From positions 672,501-736,500 of the forward strand of contig QUOL01000013.1 in assembly GCA_009761415.1 (NCBI GenBank): DNA of 64,000 nucleotides, read 5' to 3'. The stretch comes from Sarcomyxa edulis. Lineage: Eukaryota > Basidiomycota > Agaricomycetes > Agaricales > Mycenaceae. Both the position numbers and the translations under genes were made by a program. Shown piece by piece: positions 53,908 through 64,000 of this stretch; the first letter of the stretch is position 1; each line of letters begins with the position of its first letter. The notes under the pieces are model-generated. The model saw only the letters and a list, made by a program, of their open reading frames with translations, ran no database searches and was not told the DNA's origin.

Positions 53908-56900
53908 ATGTCGAATTCGAGGTCAAAGTCTGCCTCGAATGAGAATTCAAATGGCCCGTCGAACTACCAACGACATGGATACCGAGACATAATGAATCCC
54001 TTCGGCCCTCCTCCTAGCCTACTCACTGCCAGGAGACCATCGTTGACGCCATCTCTGCCTCCTTCGAGTTGGAACTCGTTTGCTCATCGGCGTCTCAAGG
54101 ATCAACCTGACCATGTACCTGACCCTGACCCATCTTCTTTGGATGGAAACCTGGACTTTAACGAACTTTCTCCTGATGATGGTAGCAACTTTGGTCAGAG
54201 CCTACAAATCGACATGAAGGGCCTCGTGGGTGATGCAGTTGGAAATGTGAGTGATGCAAGGGCCTTTTCTTGAATAGTTATTTTTCGCCGCTTGTATTGC
54301 TTCTAACTTTGCCTATCCATGTGCGCATGGGCGAAGTGGATGAAAGATGCGACGCTTCGCTCCATCGAAGACTGTTGAAAGGCCTACTCACTCACGCATT
54401 TCTCCACTCGTATAGATGAGCATTAGTCCCGCAAGTCGCGACATCGTGCTTGCTGCGTATGCCGCTGAAGCTATCAGTGCTATGATCTTTACTAAATTAT
54501 GCTTACAGACGACGCGGACTGTTCATAATTGACCTGGAAGCGCCTCTTGAAGTCCCGCGTTTTCTTCCGCAAGGAGGTACATGGGACGTTGCAGATGTCC
54601 AATGGAACCCACATCCATCTCGATCTGAATATATCGTCTCCACGTCCAGTGAGAAGCTGTAAGCCTTGAATATCTGGAGTCATCTTGAGCCTCGTGTACC
54701 AGTACTAAAAATCTCTCAAGATTGATTTGGAACCTCCTGATTGTAGGGAAAACATCCATTGAACATATCCTACGTTCACATTATCGAGCCATCACCGATA
54801 TCAACTGGCATACTACCGAACCAGATACGGTGGTGAGCACAGGCATAGATTCATGGTTGTGGGCGTGGGACTTGAGAGAGCCCCGCAAACCAATTTTCGG
54901 TGAGTTTGAGTGGGCAGTATCCTCAGGTTGTGTCTGAACAATGCAAATTAGGACTATCTGCGTTCAATGGTGGGTGACATTTGAAGGAACTGATTTCTCT
55001 GGAGCTCATCCGAACCTATAGCTGGTGGAACACAGGTGAAATGGAATCGTCAAGATCCGAATTCGCTCGCGTCTTCGCATTTGAACGAAGTTCTCATATG
55101 GGATCGTCGTGTGCGTTGTCTAATTCTCGGTATTATGTCTTCTAATTACTATCCTCTGTCTACAGAAAGGCTCTTTGCCGGTCTCCAGAATCGAAGCCCA
55201 TGGTGCAAAAATTTACGGCATTGACTGGTCCCATAACCTCCACAACGAGATAGTCACCTGCTCCCTCGACAAAACGATCAAAGTATGGGACGTCAACGAC
55301 GATTCCTTGTCCTCTTCTTCAAAAGTCAATGGGACCAAGGAGAAGCAACACATACCGCGAATGACAATTCAGACTACATATCCGGTCTGGAGAGCCAGAG
55401 ATTTGCCTTTTGGACGTGGTGTATTAAGTTTGGCTCAGAGAGGGGAAACAGCCTTGGAGATGTATGCCTACGAAGATCCTCATACGCCTGTCGATGTCTT
55501 CGAAGGGCATACGGATGTTGTTAAAGAGTTTGTCTGGAGAAAGGGTGGTCAAGGTTTGTCGTCACCCAAGCGTATGGGTCTGCATATTGACTTGTAAAAC
55601 AGATGAATTTCAGCTGATTACTTGGTCAAAGGATAGGACGCTGCGCTTCTGGCCTGTCGATTCGGAAATGATGCAGGTATGTTATGCGCAAGACATGATA
55701 GCATCTTACCTGACTATATTCAGAAGAATGTGGGGCATGTCAACGTACCGCGTGGCCGACCCAGAGCACCAAGCGATCTAGATATGCCATCGTTTCGAAA
55801 TCCTCCCATGGGAAATGACTACCCTCCAGCCTTGTCAGCACCCATAGGACACCGTTCTATACTAGCTGAGGTCCGCGCTCCCTTCCCTCCCCGATTACCA
55901 AACCCTGTGCTTCAGAATTCTTCTACTCGAGCACACGACAAAGCCGACAATCACATCCATACATCCTTCCAACGCCAACAACATTCGCACTCGCCAATGT
56001 CTACATCCATGCCCGTTGCATCGTATAGTTTGTCTCGAGAGGGAGGCACATCGAGTCGAGGAAATATAGGGAGCACCCTGAGTCGGGGGGCCATTGGGGG
56101 CACCATGAGTCGAGGAAATATCGGGGGAAAGAGTGCTGCTCGGATGGACCCGTTTACTTGGCTTTCAAACGTAAAAGTGGGTGAACGAAGGGGGAGTAGT
56201 TCTGGTCCCGGGAGTGGGGCTGATAGTGCAGGAGCGAGCAGGTTGAGTTCGAGATCAAGACCGCCCTCTACTCCAGATGCGAGTATGGCGAGGCACAGGA
56301 GTCTTAGCAGGACTAGAATTGGAGATAGCGATGGAAGCCAATCATTACAAGACGAGTACGTTCTGCCTCGTTGGAAACTCATCGACAACTGACTTTCTCC
56401 CAGAATCACATCGGTACTCACTAGGTTAGCTGCCTCCAAGGTAACGCTCGAAAAGGTTTAGTTTCATATCGACCAGGGTGTTTCCGAATTCTGACGGATA
56501 GCTCTCATTTAGCATGATTTGACCAAGAAACGCACTTGTACCCTTGGATTGAAGGGACCATGGGGAGATTCGTCTTCTGTTTTCATTCGGGTGACATTTA
56601 CTTTTCCTCGTGAATACCCTCACGGTATACATCCAGAAGGGACCCCTACGGTTGAATTGGAACGGAACCCCCTCGTATCCATGAAGAATCGGGCCTTCAT
56701 CATTAGGAAACTCCGGGCTCTTCGCGAGCAGCGTCGGCCGTGTCTTGAAGCTTGTTTAAGGTTCCTGCTGTTTGCGAACGAAAATGGCACCAGTGGGCGG
56801 CCATTTTCTCTGGATTCGGGGTCCTCAGACGAAGAAGATAAGCCGACCTCGCGGAGAGATTTCAATGTCACCCAGTTGCGAAATCACAAGAACCTCGGCG

Positions 56901-58956
56901 AACCTAGGACTTCACAGGGGGCTTTTGGTCCAAACGGTATGATATCATCCACTTTTCTTGATTGGTCTGTTTTATCAAGGAATGCCAACAGGCGAATTGA
57001 TTTGTTTCTTTCGGGCTCCTCCCCGTATTGTGCGCAATGTTTTGCGGGACATGTCATCGTATCCTGGAAACGTCAGTACTCAGGAAGAGAGCAATCCCCC
57101 AAGGCTTCTTCAGTCTCCTTCCCTAGTGTCCGACGCTGTTCGCCAACTCGGTCTTGCAGCCACCGACAGGATGCTGAAACCACTTGATCCAAGGAGGCCC
57201 GAAGATGGAGACAGCATATTGCGGATCATGACAAATCTTCTGACTGTCTCTCAACACAAACACCGGAGAGAATCCGAATCGAAGCCTACAGGAGAAACTC
57301 CCAGAAATTATGCCCCAGTTCCCACTCGGCGAAGCATGGTGTTTTTGAGTGATACGACGACCTTCGCGGGCCCTGATAGAAAGGTTGCGGTTGATTATAT
57401 ATTCGAATCAACTAGCCTTGCAGAAGTCTGCGAGAAGAATGCAATACTTGCACAGCAGCATGGCCGGTACGATCATGAGCGCGTCTTCAGAATTTTACGT
57501 AGTTTATTTCAAACGCCCCAACAGTGTGGTGGAACGGGGCCAGAGGTTTTGTGGGCGTCTTGTGCTCCTAATACGCTGGTGTATCAAGTTGTCAGTCGAT
57601 TGTAAGTGCATTGCTCTACCGACATCCTTTCCATCTAATTTATATCGCAGGTATTCAGAATTCTCGAGCATGAAAGATTTGCAGATGTTGGCCATGACAT
57701 CAGTAATCGTCCTTCAGGCGCATCGTGTGTCGTCTACTCTTCGTAAGCGCAGTAGACTCAGGTTGCAATCCGCCTTTGACATGTAAATTCTAGGGACTCA
57801 GGAGAAGGTTTTTGGAGCTCGTCGCTCGGACGATGTGCCCGGGGCTAGTACAACACCAAAACAGGGTATGGACTATTTTAGTCTGGCGCGCCGGAAAGAG
57901 AAACCAAATAGCCCACTTTCACCCACTTGGCCTCGTCTTCCATCCTCGCCACCAGCTCCCAGCCTCACGCCCAGCCTGTCATCTTCTTCTTCATCGCGAG
58001 GGTCTTGGTCCAGTCTCTTCAATACGGGCAGCATGCGTCAATTTATGTCTGGCGTACAAGACACCCTCAATGTAGGCTTGAGTACTCCCGCTGAGAGTAA
58101 CGCAGGCTTCAGTGGCGCTTCGATTCCGGTCCCTAGAGGCGATAGGCCGCAGAGAGGGACTGGTTCCCCTGGTCCTCGCCGGAGAGGGCCCTGGAGAGAT
58201 CCTACTACACCTGTTCCAATTTCCAAGTCATGGACTGATACCCCTCTGTCATTCGGCAAAACCACAATATCATTCTCGTCTACGGGAAATCGACGACCGA
58301 TACTATATCAGACGATATCCTCTACCCGTACAATATCTGAGAAACGGGTGCTTGTCTTTGACGAGCCTCCGCCGGAAAGGTTTGTTTCAAAAATTAGAAC
58401 TTGACGTGACACCTGAATATTGCTTCGCAGGTCGGCCCAAAATCTAGATCCCCAGCTTCTTAACCAGTTCATGTGTCATGTCCTTGCATACGCTGATATC
58501 TTGTTTGGTTGGCAACTCTTCGCCAAGCGCTCGGAATTGCTGAAATCTGTGAATCGTGAAATCGTTTCCCCAGACCTCGCAGAGAACAATCTAGGTAACT
58601 GTCATTAATCATTGTCAAGGTGACAGTGGCTCATACGATTACAGGTTTGATTCGTGCGTGTGTGCGCTGTAATAGCACTCTCTCAGAGAATGATGCTGTG
58701 TGTCCGTCGTGTGGCATCTTTTCGACTATGCCGCCGTGCTCTATTTGTCGACTTCCGGTGAAAGGTAAGTGTTTCTGGCTAGTCTTGGCTATTAACATTG
58801 AACTTGAAAATTCTACGGACAGGCATTTCGAGGAGTTGCTTGCGTTGCATGCATGTCAGTCATGTATCTTGTTGGAGGGGCCGTAATACCAAGGCGTGTG
58901 CCACTGGCTGCGGATGTTTATGCTCCGACTCTAGATTGGATGCTCAGCCTCCCTAG
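53908..58956 (+). CDS. WDR59: WDR59/Sea3 (Mtc5) subunit of the SEA/GATOR2 complex
   Basis: Seventeen exons join in phase to 1,367 residues. The protein belongs to the SEACAT/GATOR2 complex on the vacuole/lysosome, which relays amino-acid supply to TORC1. The N-terminal part has SISPASRDIVLA, RRGLFIIDLEAPLEVPRFLP, GGTWDVADVQWNPHP and further WD40 blades (LIWNL, LWAWDLR, VLIWDR, IKVWDV, LRFWPV). A long Ser/Gly-rich linker follows, then an RWD-like domain (LGLKGPWGDSSSVFIRVTFT and FPREYPHGIHPEGTP), more linker, and a C-terminal zinc module with RACVRCNSTL, CPSCG, CSICRLPVKG and HVSHVSCW, ending in CATGCGCLC. Order and length fit WDR59. Exon ends: 54246, 54456, 54658, 54899, 54969, 55110, 55553, 55676, 56355, 56455, 56936, 57601, 57742, 58379, 58594, 58764, 58956. 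Confidence 0.93.
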
Positions 58957-59142
58957 ATAGACATTCCAGGTAGACCACTTTCTACGATGCTTCTTGCTAA
59001 TAGCCTATTTATGCCACTCGAGCACGTTTGCGTGAATTTGAAATTCGAGATGTGATCAAGTTGTGATCTCGATTGCCCCTGTTATAATTATCGTTGACGG
59101 CTCTTTCCGGCTGCTCGACAATTCTGATGAACGACGGCGCCA

Positions 59143-61022
59143 ATGCACTTCTCCAAAACTTACGCAGAACTCCTTCTTTCTCTCCCGCCTGAACTTCGAG
59201 ATAACGCTATCCAGTATCGCCAGGTATACCCCGAAACTTTTCAGAATTGCTCCAAAAATTGACCAGTATCCTATATATAAGCTCAAGAAACTAATCAACG
59301 AGGTCGTCAGCGAACTTTCGTCATTAGGCCTTAATCCAACAATCCTTCACGACCTTTTAGACCCTCCGGAAACGACTAATACTAAGCCCAGCCTCAAAGG
59401 CAAAGAAAGGGGGATCTACCACGATGCCGATGAACCACTCAAGAATCAGAGCTTCCCTAAAGTGGTGTACGAGTTCACTGGGGATTCAGACCGGATAGAA
59501 CCTCGTTTGCGACTTTGGATAAACATCCCGAAGCCAGTTGATCCAACGGTGTTGAAACCCCCAAAGTTACTTCACAGAGACTCGGAGACAAGCTCTGATG
59601 ACCTGGAGGCCGACGAACTTGAGCCCCTTCCTGATGTAGCGAATAGTGGGACAGATGACATGCCTACCAGTCTTCTGTGGACTCTGCAACGAAGGGCACA
59701 GCTATCGCCGGATGACAATTCAGGCTCTGCTGATATGGTCTTTAGCTCTCCTTCGTCGATCGAAGAAGTGATGAGTCCGGAGTGCGTCTTCCGCCATTTT
59801 CTGAGTTTTTAAATCTAACAATCCTGCAGAATCATCAAAAACGCTCAAGAGGTCGTCATTCCTCTGGTCTCTGATACAGCGTTTTTCCAACTGCTCTCTA
59901 CTGCTCTTCAATCACTTTCTGCCCATCTTCTTACTGTGCATTCCGATTTTCTCAATACCCTTCAAGATCTCTCCCGGAGTATCGCCCATACCGCTAGACC
60001 AGTGTCTTCAATCACATCTTTCAAGCCCCACTCTACTATCTCTTCAGATGCAGCATCTATCCGTGTACCTTCCACGGTTTTCACCGGTAATAAGGTGTGT
60101 CACATAATTACCACTCACAAGAATAAGTGTACTGAAGAACACGATTGAAGACTGATTTGTATTCCTGGCGAGAGATCTTCCAATTATACGTCGAGGCAGA
60201 GGTCTTTGAGAGTGTCAGCGAGGCCACACGAGGAGAACGTTCAGTCGAAGAGAGTCAACAGCGGCTCTCGTCATTCGTAGAACGTGTGACACAGAGAGGC
60301 TTAGGCGATGAACGACGACTGAAGATGAAACAGAGTCGGGCAGCGTTAGAGACATTTCTGGAGTTGAATATGTTCATCCTGAATGTCAAAAAGGTGAGCA
60401 ATCCAGTATGTTTCATTGACTTCTTGGCTCTCATTTTATCGGTAGTTTCAATTCGCAAACGCCGAAGCAACGCGGAAGATCTTGAAGAAGCACGCGAAAC
60501 GCACAGCTCTTCCTCTCCCTCCCGCTTCATATTCATCCTCAGTTTCCACCCTCCCACAACTCATAACCGATCTCGCTGTCATACCAAAGACGTCTCTCCC
60601 TCGGATTCTCGTTCAAGCTATCGGAGAAACGCTCTTACCTATCATACCACATCTTGACGACTACGCGTGCCTCATTTGCACAAGTATCGCGTTCAAGCCC
60701 ATTCGGTTGTTCTGCGGCCATTTGTTCTGCGTCAGGTGTCTTGTCAAGATGCAGAAGAGGGGTAAAGGCGATTGTCCGATGTGCAGAGCCCCTACTGTCC
60801 TAACGGCTGATCGTTGTAAGTCTAGTCTTTGATAAAGCTCCCATGTTCGTTCTTTGCTGATGATGAATCACAGCCAATGTAGACTGGGCGCTGCTCAATT
60901 TCATGCAAGATTGGTTTCCGTTGGAATCTAAAGAGAAGCTCAAACAGAACGAACGTGAGGCTACGGAAGAAGAGTTGGAGGAGATGGGACTTGATCCCAA
61001 TCAGCGCTGCATAGTAATGTGA
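59143..61022 (+). CDS. SPX-RING ubiquitin E3 ligase with C-terminal CaaX box
   Basis: Six exons (59143-59223, 59282-59781, 59830-60094, 60151-60393, 60446-60815, 60874-61022) join to 535 residues. The start MHFSKTYAELL and IQYRQLKKLI open an SPX domain, which binds inositol pyrophosphates and senses phosphate; later SPX helices appear as FFQLLSTALQSLSAH, YSWREIFQLYVEAEVF and AALETFLELNMFILNVKKFQ. An acidic insertion of about 110 residues splits the SPX fold, as in fungal members. A C3HC4 RING (CLIC...FCGHLFCVRCL...CPMC) lies at about residues 438-478. The protein ends in CIVM, a classical CaaX prenylation signal, which would place it on a membrane. It starts 186 bases after WDR59 and converges on MRF1. 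Confidence 0.9.
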
Positions 61023-61215
61023 TTTCTTGAGTTCCTTGCTTGGATTCTATTCTTCTATCGGGATTAAGGGCATGATACCTCACCTTGTTGTAATCATTTA
61101 TGTAGCATATGATAATCTGGAGCCTCAGTTTCTCAAATTACGGGACTTGTGAGGCGGCCAGACATCTCTAGAATGAACACGATCTTCCATCAATGCCATA
61201 AGTACGTGCGCGACT

Positions 61216-62789
61216 CTAAGACTCGTCTAGCATATCTTCCATGACTGTCTCTTCATGATCCTTCTTCAATGCATACAGGATGTCCTGTAGTCCCTCGCCT
61301 TCCAGGATAGATTCAAGGTTCATGAGGGAAAGTCCGATTCGGTGATCTGTCACACGATCCTGTAGTCATAGAATTAGCAGAGTATCGACAGGAAAAGCGA
61401 ATCCAGTGGAATGCATGCCTGGGAGTAATTATATGTTCGAATTTTGGCACTTCTGTCGGCAGACTGCACGAGATTGCGACGTGTAGCACGGCGTTCGGCA
61501 ACATCACAGATCAGTTTGGCGTCCATTAGACGAGCTCGGAGTACTTGAAAAGCGCGACGTTTGTTCTGGGGGAAGAGGTTTGTTTGCATCATTAGTAAAA
61601 GTGCATAGACCTACATACTGTATGTTGAGATCGTTCGTCTTGCATAGAGACAGTGATGCCGGTCGGTATGTGAGTAAGACGGACAGCGGATTCAGTTTTG
61701 TTGACGTGCTAGTGGGGGATTTAGTGATTGAGCGGAGGATCACGCATACGAGATAGAGTGCGCACCTGTCCTCCGGCACCTCTAGCACGCATCACTTCGA
61801 TCTTCACGTCAGCCATCTTGAACAACTCGTTGTCCCTAGTTTCGTCTGTTTCTTCTACCAAGGGTAGAACCTAGTGATGCGATGTAAGTCAAACGTGAAT
61901 GAGATAGAACGTATGGAGATAACGGTGACTGACCACAAGAGAAACTGTGCTCGTATGTGTCCGTCCACTTGACTCTGTTGCAGGAATTCTTTGTACGCGG
62001 TGGACGCCACTCTCCCATCTCAACATATCGTATGCGCCTTCCCCCTTGACTTCAACGATAGCGTCTTTTATACCTCCACCTTCAGTCTCATTGCTCGATA
62101 CCAGGTTGGCCTTCCATTTCATAGAAGAAGCCAGACGCGTGTACATGCGAAGGAGTTCTGAGGCAAAGAGGGACGCTTCGCTTCCTCCGACTCCTGCCTT
62201 GAGTTCCATGAGAGCGGATAAATGGGCGGTAGGAGAGGCGCGTAGAAGAAGGCTGGGAAACACGGTATTTAGTTGGTGGGAGAGGGTGGATGTCAGTTGT
62301 CTGTATTCGTCAGAGGCTAGAGAACGCATAGCATCGTCCGGGTCGTTCAAAAGCTCGAGTGTGTCGACGAGAAGCTACTGCATTCAACATAGTGAGCAGA
62401 CAATCTCAAGAAAAGATGTAGCCAGAATACTGACTTGTTTAGTGTGTATCCATTCATCCCATGCTGTTTGAAGTGGTTGCAGCTCATGTGCCTGCTTTGC
62501 GCGCTGCACATCCTCAGGACTTGACATTTCTTCCGACATCTACACAGGAGAATGAGTACGGGATTGATATATGACATGGTGTATAGCGTACTTCGGAGAG
62601 CAGTCTTGCTCTTTCATCAATGCGTTTCTTCACGATCCGAAGTACGCGCACGCCTTCATCCTCGAGTTGTGCTAGTCCTGTCGCACCAGGCTTTTGAGGT
62701 CGAGCCACAGCTGAAGTAGCATACTTCGAGAACTGGAATCTGAAGCATCTTGTCAGAGTTGGACCGTGTATCCAATGACGTGCTAACAT
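61216..62789 (-). CDS. MRF1: Mitochondrial peptide chain release factor 1
   Basis: Seven exons (62789-62592, 62539-62435, 62374-61934, 61870-61766, 61708-61619, 61565-61419, 61359-61216) join to 409 residues. The protein ends mitochondrial translation at UAA/UAG and releases the chain. The first 30 residues ([20 protein letters not shown]) are basic and act as a presequence. [35 protein letters not shown] and the catalytic [19 protein letters not shown] (GGQ at about 281-283) follow, then [17 protein letters not shown]. In the codon-recognition region [20 protein letters not shown] is intact across the last intron, which starts with GC (61418) and is the third GC-AG intron in this window. It lies 109 bases from the next gene on the same strand. 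Confidence 0.94.
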
Positions 62790-62898
62790 GTCTACACTGT
62801 ATAGTCTGACTGGAAAGTGGAAGGAATTTTATGCGCGTGACAGTCACGGTAACGGTACATACTAAAGATTCGAATTACAATTGCGCCGAGTACGAGCA

Positions 62899-64000
62899 CT
62901 AATTCCAGTATTTCACCTTGATGCCTGCGATGACCGCCTCCAACTCCGTTCTTTCCTGACCCTCCTGCACACCCGGAGCAGCGCTGGATATTTTATAACC
63001 CTCCTTGAAGATATGTTCTTGACGCTTTCGTACCCAAGTCCCGACATCGATCGGTTCGACGCGTTCTTCCAACGTGTCGTAGACACCCTCACGTGCGAGC
63101 AGAGGCGAGCCTTTGACGACTTCAACGGAGACGTTGTTGTTAGGTCGGATGAAGAATAGGACACCATGGCGGTCGAGGTGCCGCTGATCGGGTGGGGGAA
63201 CTGCTACACGGTGGATTGATGATTTGAAGTAACGACCCGAGAGAAGGGACAGAGTGTCAGCCTGTGTGTAGGATAGTCAGGTCGTATAGGTTACATATTA
63301 TAAAGAAGGGAAAGTACTCACGATGTTGACGGTAATCTGTATGAATAATCAGGAGGTTTCCTTCTGGTCAGTACGTATTTAGGAAAATTTGTGAACGAGA
63401 AAGAGACTGACGGTTCCAGGAACAGCCTTCACCCATCGATACCTACCGTCCTTATTAAGGACCTGTAGTCCGGCGATAGGTTGCTTAAAAAGCAAAGTGA
63501 TACTGCCGAGATCGGTATGGCCCGCTGGATGGCAGAGGTCACGACGAAAGCATTGACTAAATTAGTGAATAGACTGACTGGAGTATAGACCCTGGGCCTC
63601 CTCGTTGACTTCGTCCGACCTGGCAGCGTACTTCATATAACGCATATCTACAATCGCATACATCAGTCAGATATCTAGATACTGGAGATCGTAGTAATTG
63701 ACTTACGATCTTCGCCTTTCACGTCATAGATATGCCGTTCGACAAAATACTGCTCGTCCTCCAACTCAAGCACAATAGCAAATATGATCAGGAGCTTCTC
63801 AATGACATTAGTGTGTACCCGCTTTCCGAACGAAACGATTTCGTCCCAGTTCTTTTGGATCAACTCGGGGTGTGATGCGGCCGAAGGGAAGTCTGAAGTA
63901 AATTTCGGGAGATTGTCTGGATTGATAGTGTTGACGATGAGTTCGGAGGAGAATGTCAGCAAGGAAATATATGCACTCACAAACTTCAATGTTGTGTCTA
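62899..64000 (-). CDS. 2-oxoglutarate/Fe(II)-dependent dioxygenase, isopenicillin-N-synthase-like (5' end beyond window)
   Basis: The C-terminal two thirds are present. Exons 63261-62899, 63336-63322 (only 15 bases, ITVNI), 63524-63412, 63647-63579 and about 63945-63707 join in phase; an exon ending near 63985 continues past the edge. The jelly-roll core shows GHTDLGSITLLF (HxD iron ligands), LQVLNKDGRYRWVKAVPGT, ITVNIADTLSLLSGRYFKSS and IHRVAVPPP with the distal His and the Arg that binds 2-oxoglutarate (normally RxS; here RPNNN follows later). These are family features of plant- and fungal-type DIOX proteins. The substrate is unknown. Position downstream of MRF1 suggests no functional link. 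Confidence 0.8.

Noticed and set aside
63412..63578. Reading the dioxygenase through FRRDLCHPAGHTD
   Set aside because: That text needs an exon start that breaks phase; using the CATCCAG acceptor at 63525 gives LYSTGHTDLG, the family form, in phase.
1..64000. CRISPR arrays, operons, ribosome binding sites, rRNA
   Set aside because: The DNA is eukaryotic with spliceosomal introns; no direct-repeat/spacer array or rRNA was seen.

Overview
The window is nuclear DNA of a filamentous basidiomycete, most likely an Agaricomycete. Genes are dense, on both strands, and split by many short introns (mostly 48-75 bases, GT-AG with a few GC-AG). The gene set is typical of mushrooms: two microsomal P450s, a sphingolipid C9-methyltransferase, a LysM protein, a GH28 pectinase and lineage-specific kinase-like genes. 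I joined exons by hand using reading phase, splice sites and known family motifs.

Layout: 1-9.9 kb holds the N-terminal part of a GTPBP1/2-type GTPase (runs off the left edge), a secreted two-LysM protein, about 3.6 kb of gene-poor sequence with a possible transposase relic, and P450 no. 1. From 10.0 to 15.6 kb a long protein with a PD-(D/E)xK nuclease-like domain is divergent from a small single-exon kinase. From 16.1 to 17.8 kb lie a mitochondrial-type protein and the GINS subunit Psf1, only 40 bases apart.

From 17.9 to 31.3 kb is the most unusual part: a 1.1-kb terminal-inverted-repeat element, then a local family of kinase-like genes. Copy A is intact, B is an internally deleted relic, C is intact, D is intact except for one TAG codon, and F is an inverted truncated relic. 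P450 no. 2 sits between A and B. A sixth copy (E, 39.7-41.9 kb) is decayed and lies head-to-head with a second small kinase. I call this family KLP (kinase-like paralogue). It has about 370 unrecognised N-terminal residues, a diverged kinase fold that keeps the key catalytic residues, and an invariant LEPEY C-terminus.

From 31.9 to 36.8 kb are the C9-methyltransferase and the ER-Golgi protein Yif1, divergent. At 42.2-43.8 kb is the GH28 enzyme. From 44.9 to 53.6 kb two copies and one fragment of a cysteine-rich single-pass membrane protein surround a 2.7-kb element whose ends carry arrays of small palindromes. From 53.9 kb to the right edge is a conserved housekeeping block: WDR59 (TORC1 regulation), an SPX-RING ubiquitin ligase with a C-terminal prenylation motif, mitochondrial release factor 1, and a 2-oxoglutarate/Fe(II) dioxygenase cut by the edge.

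The best candidate for an undescribed system is the KLP family with its two small-kinase neighbours and the nuclease-like gene. That functional link is inference from position and domains only.
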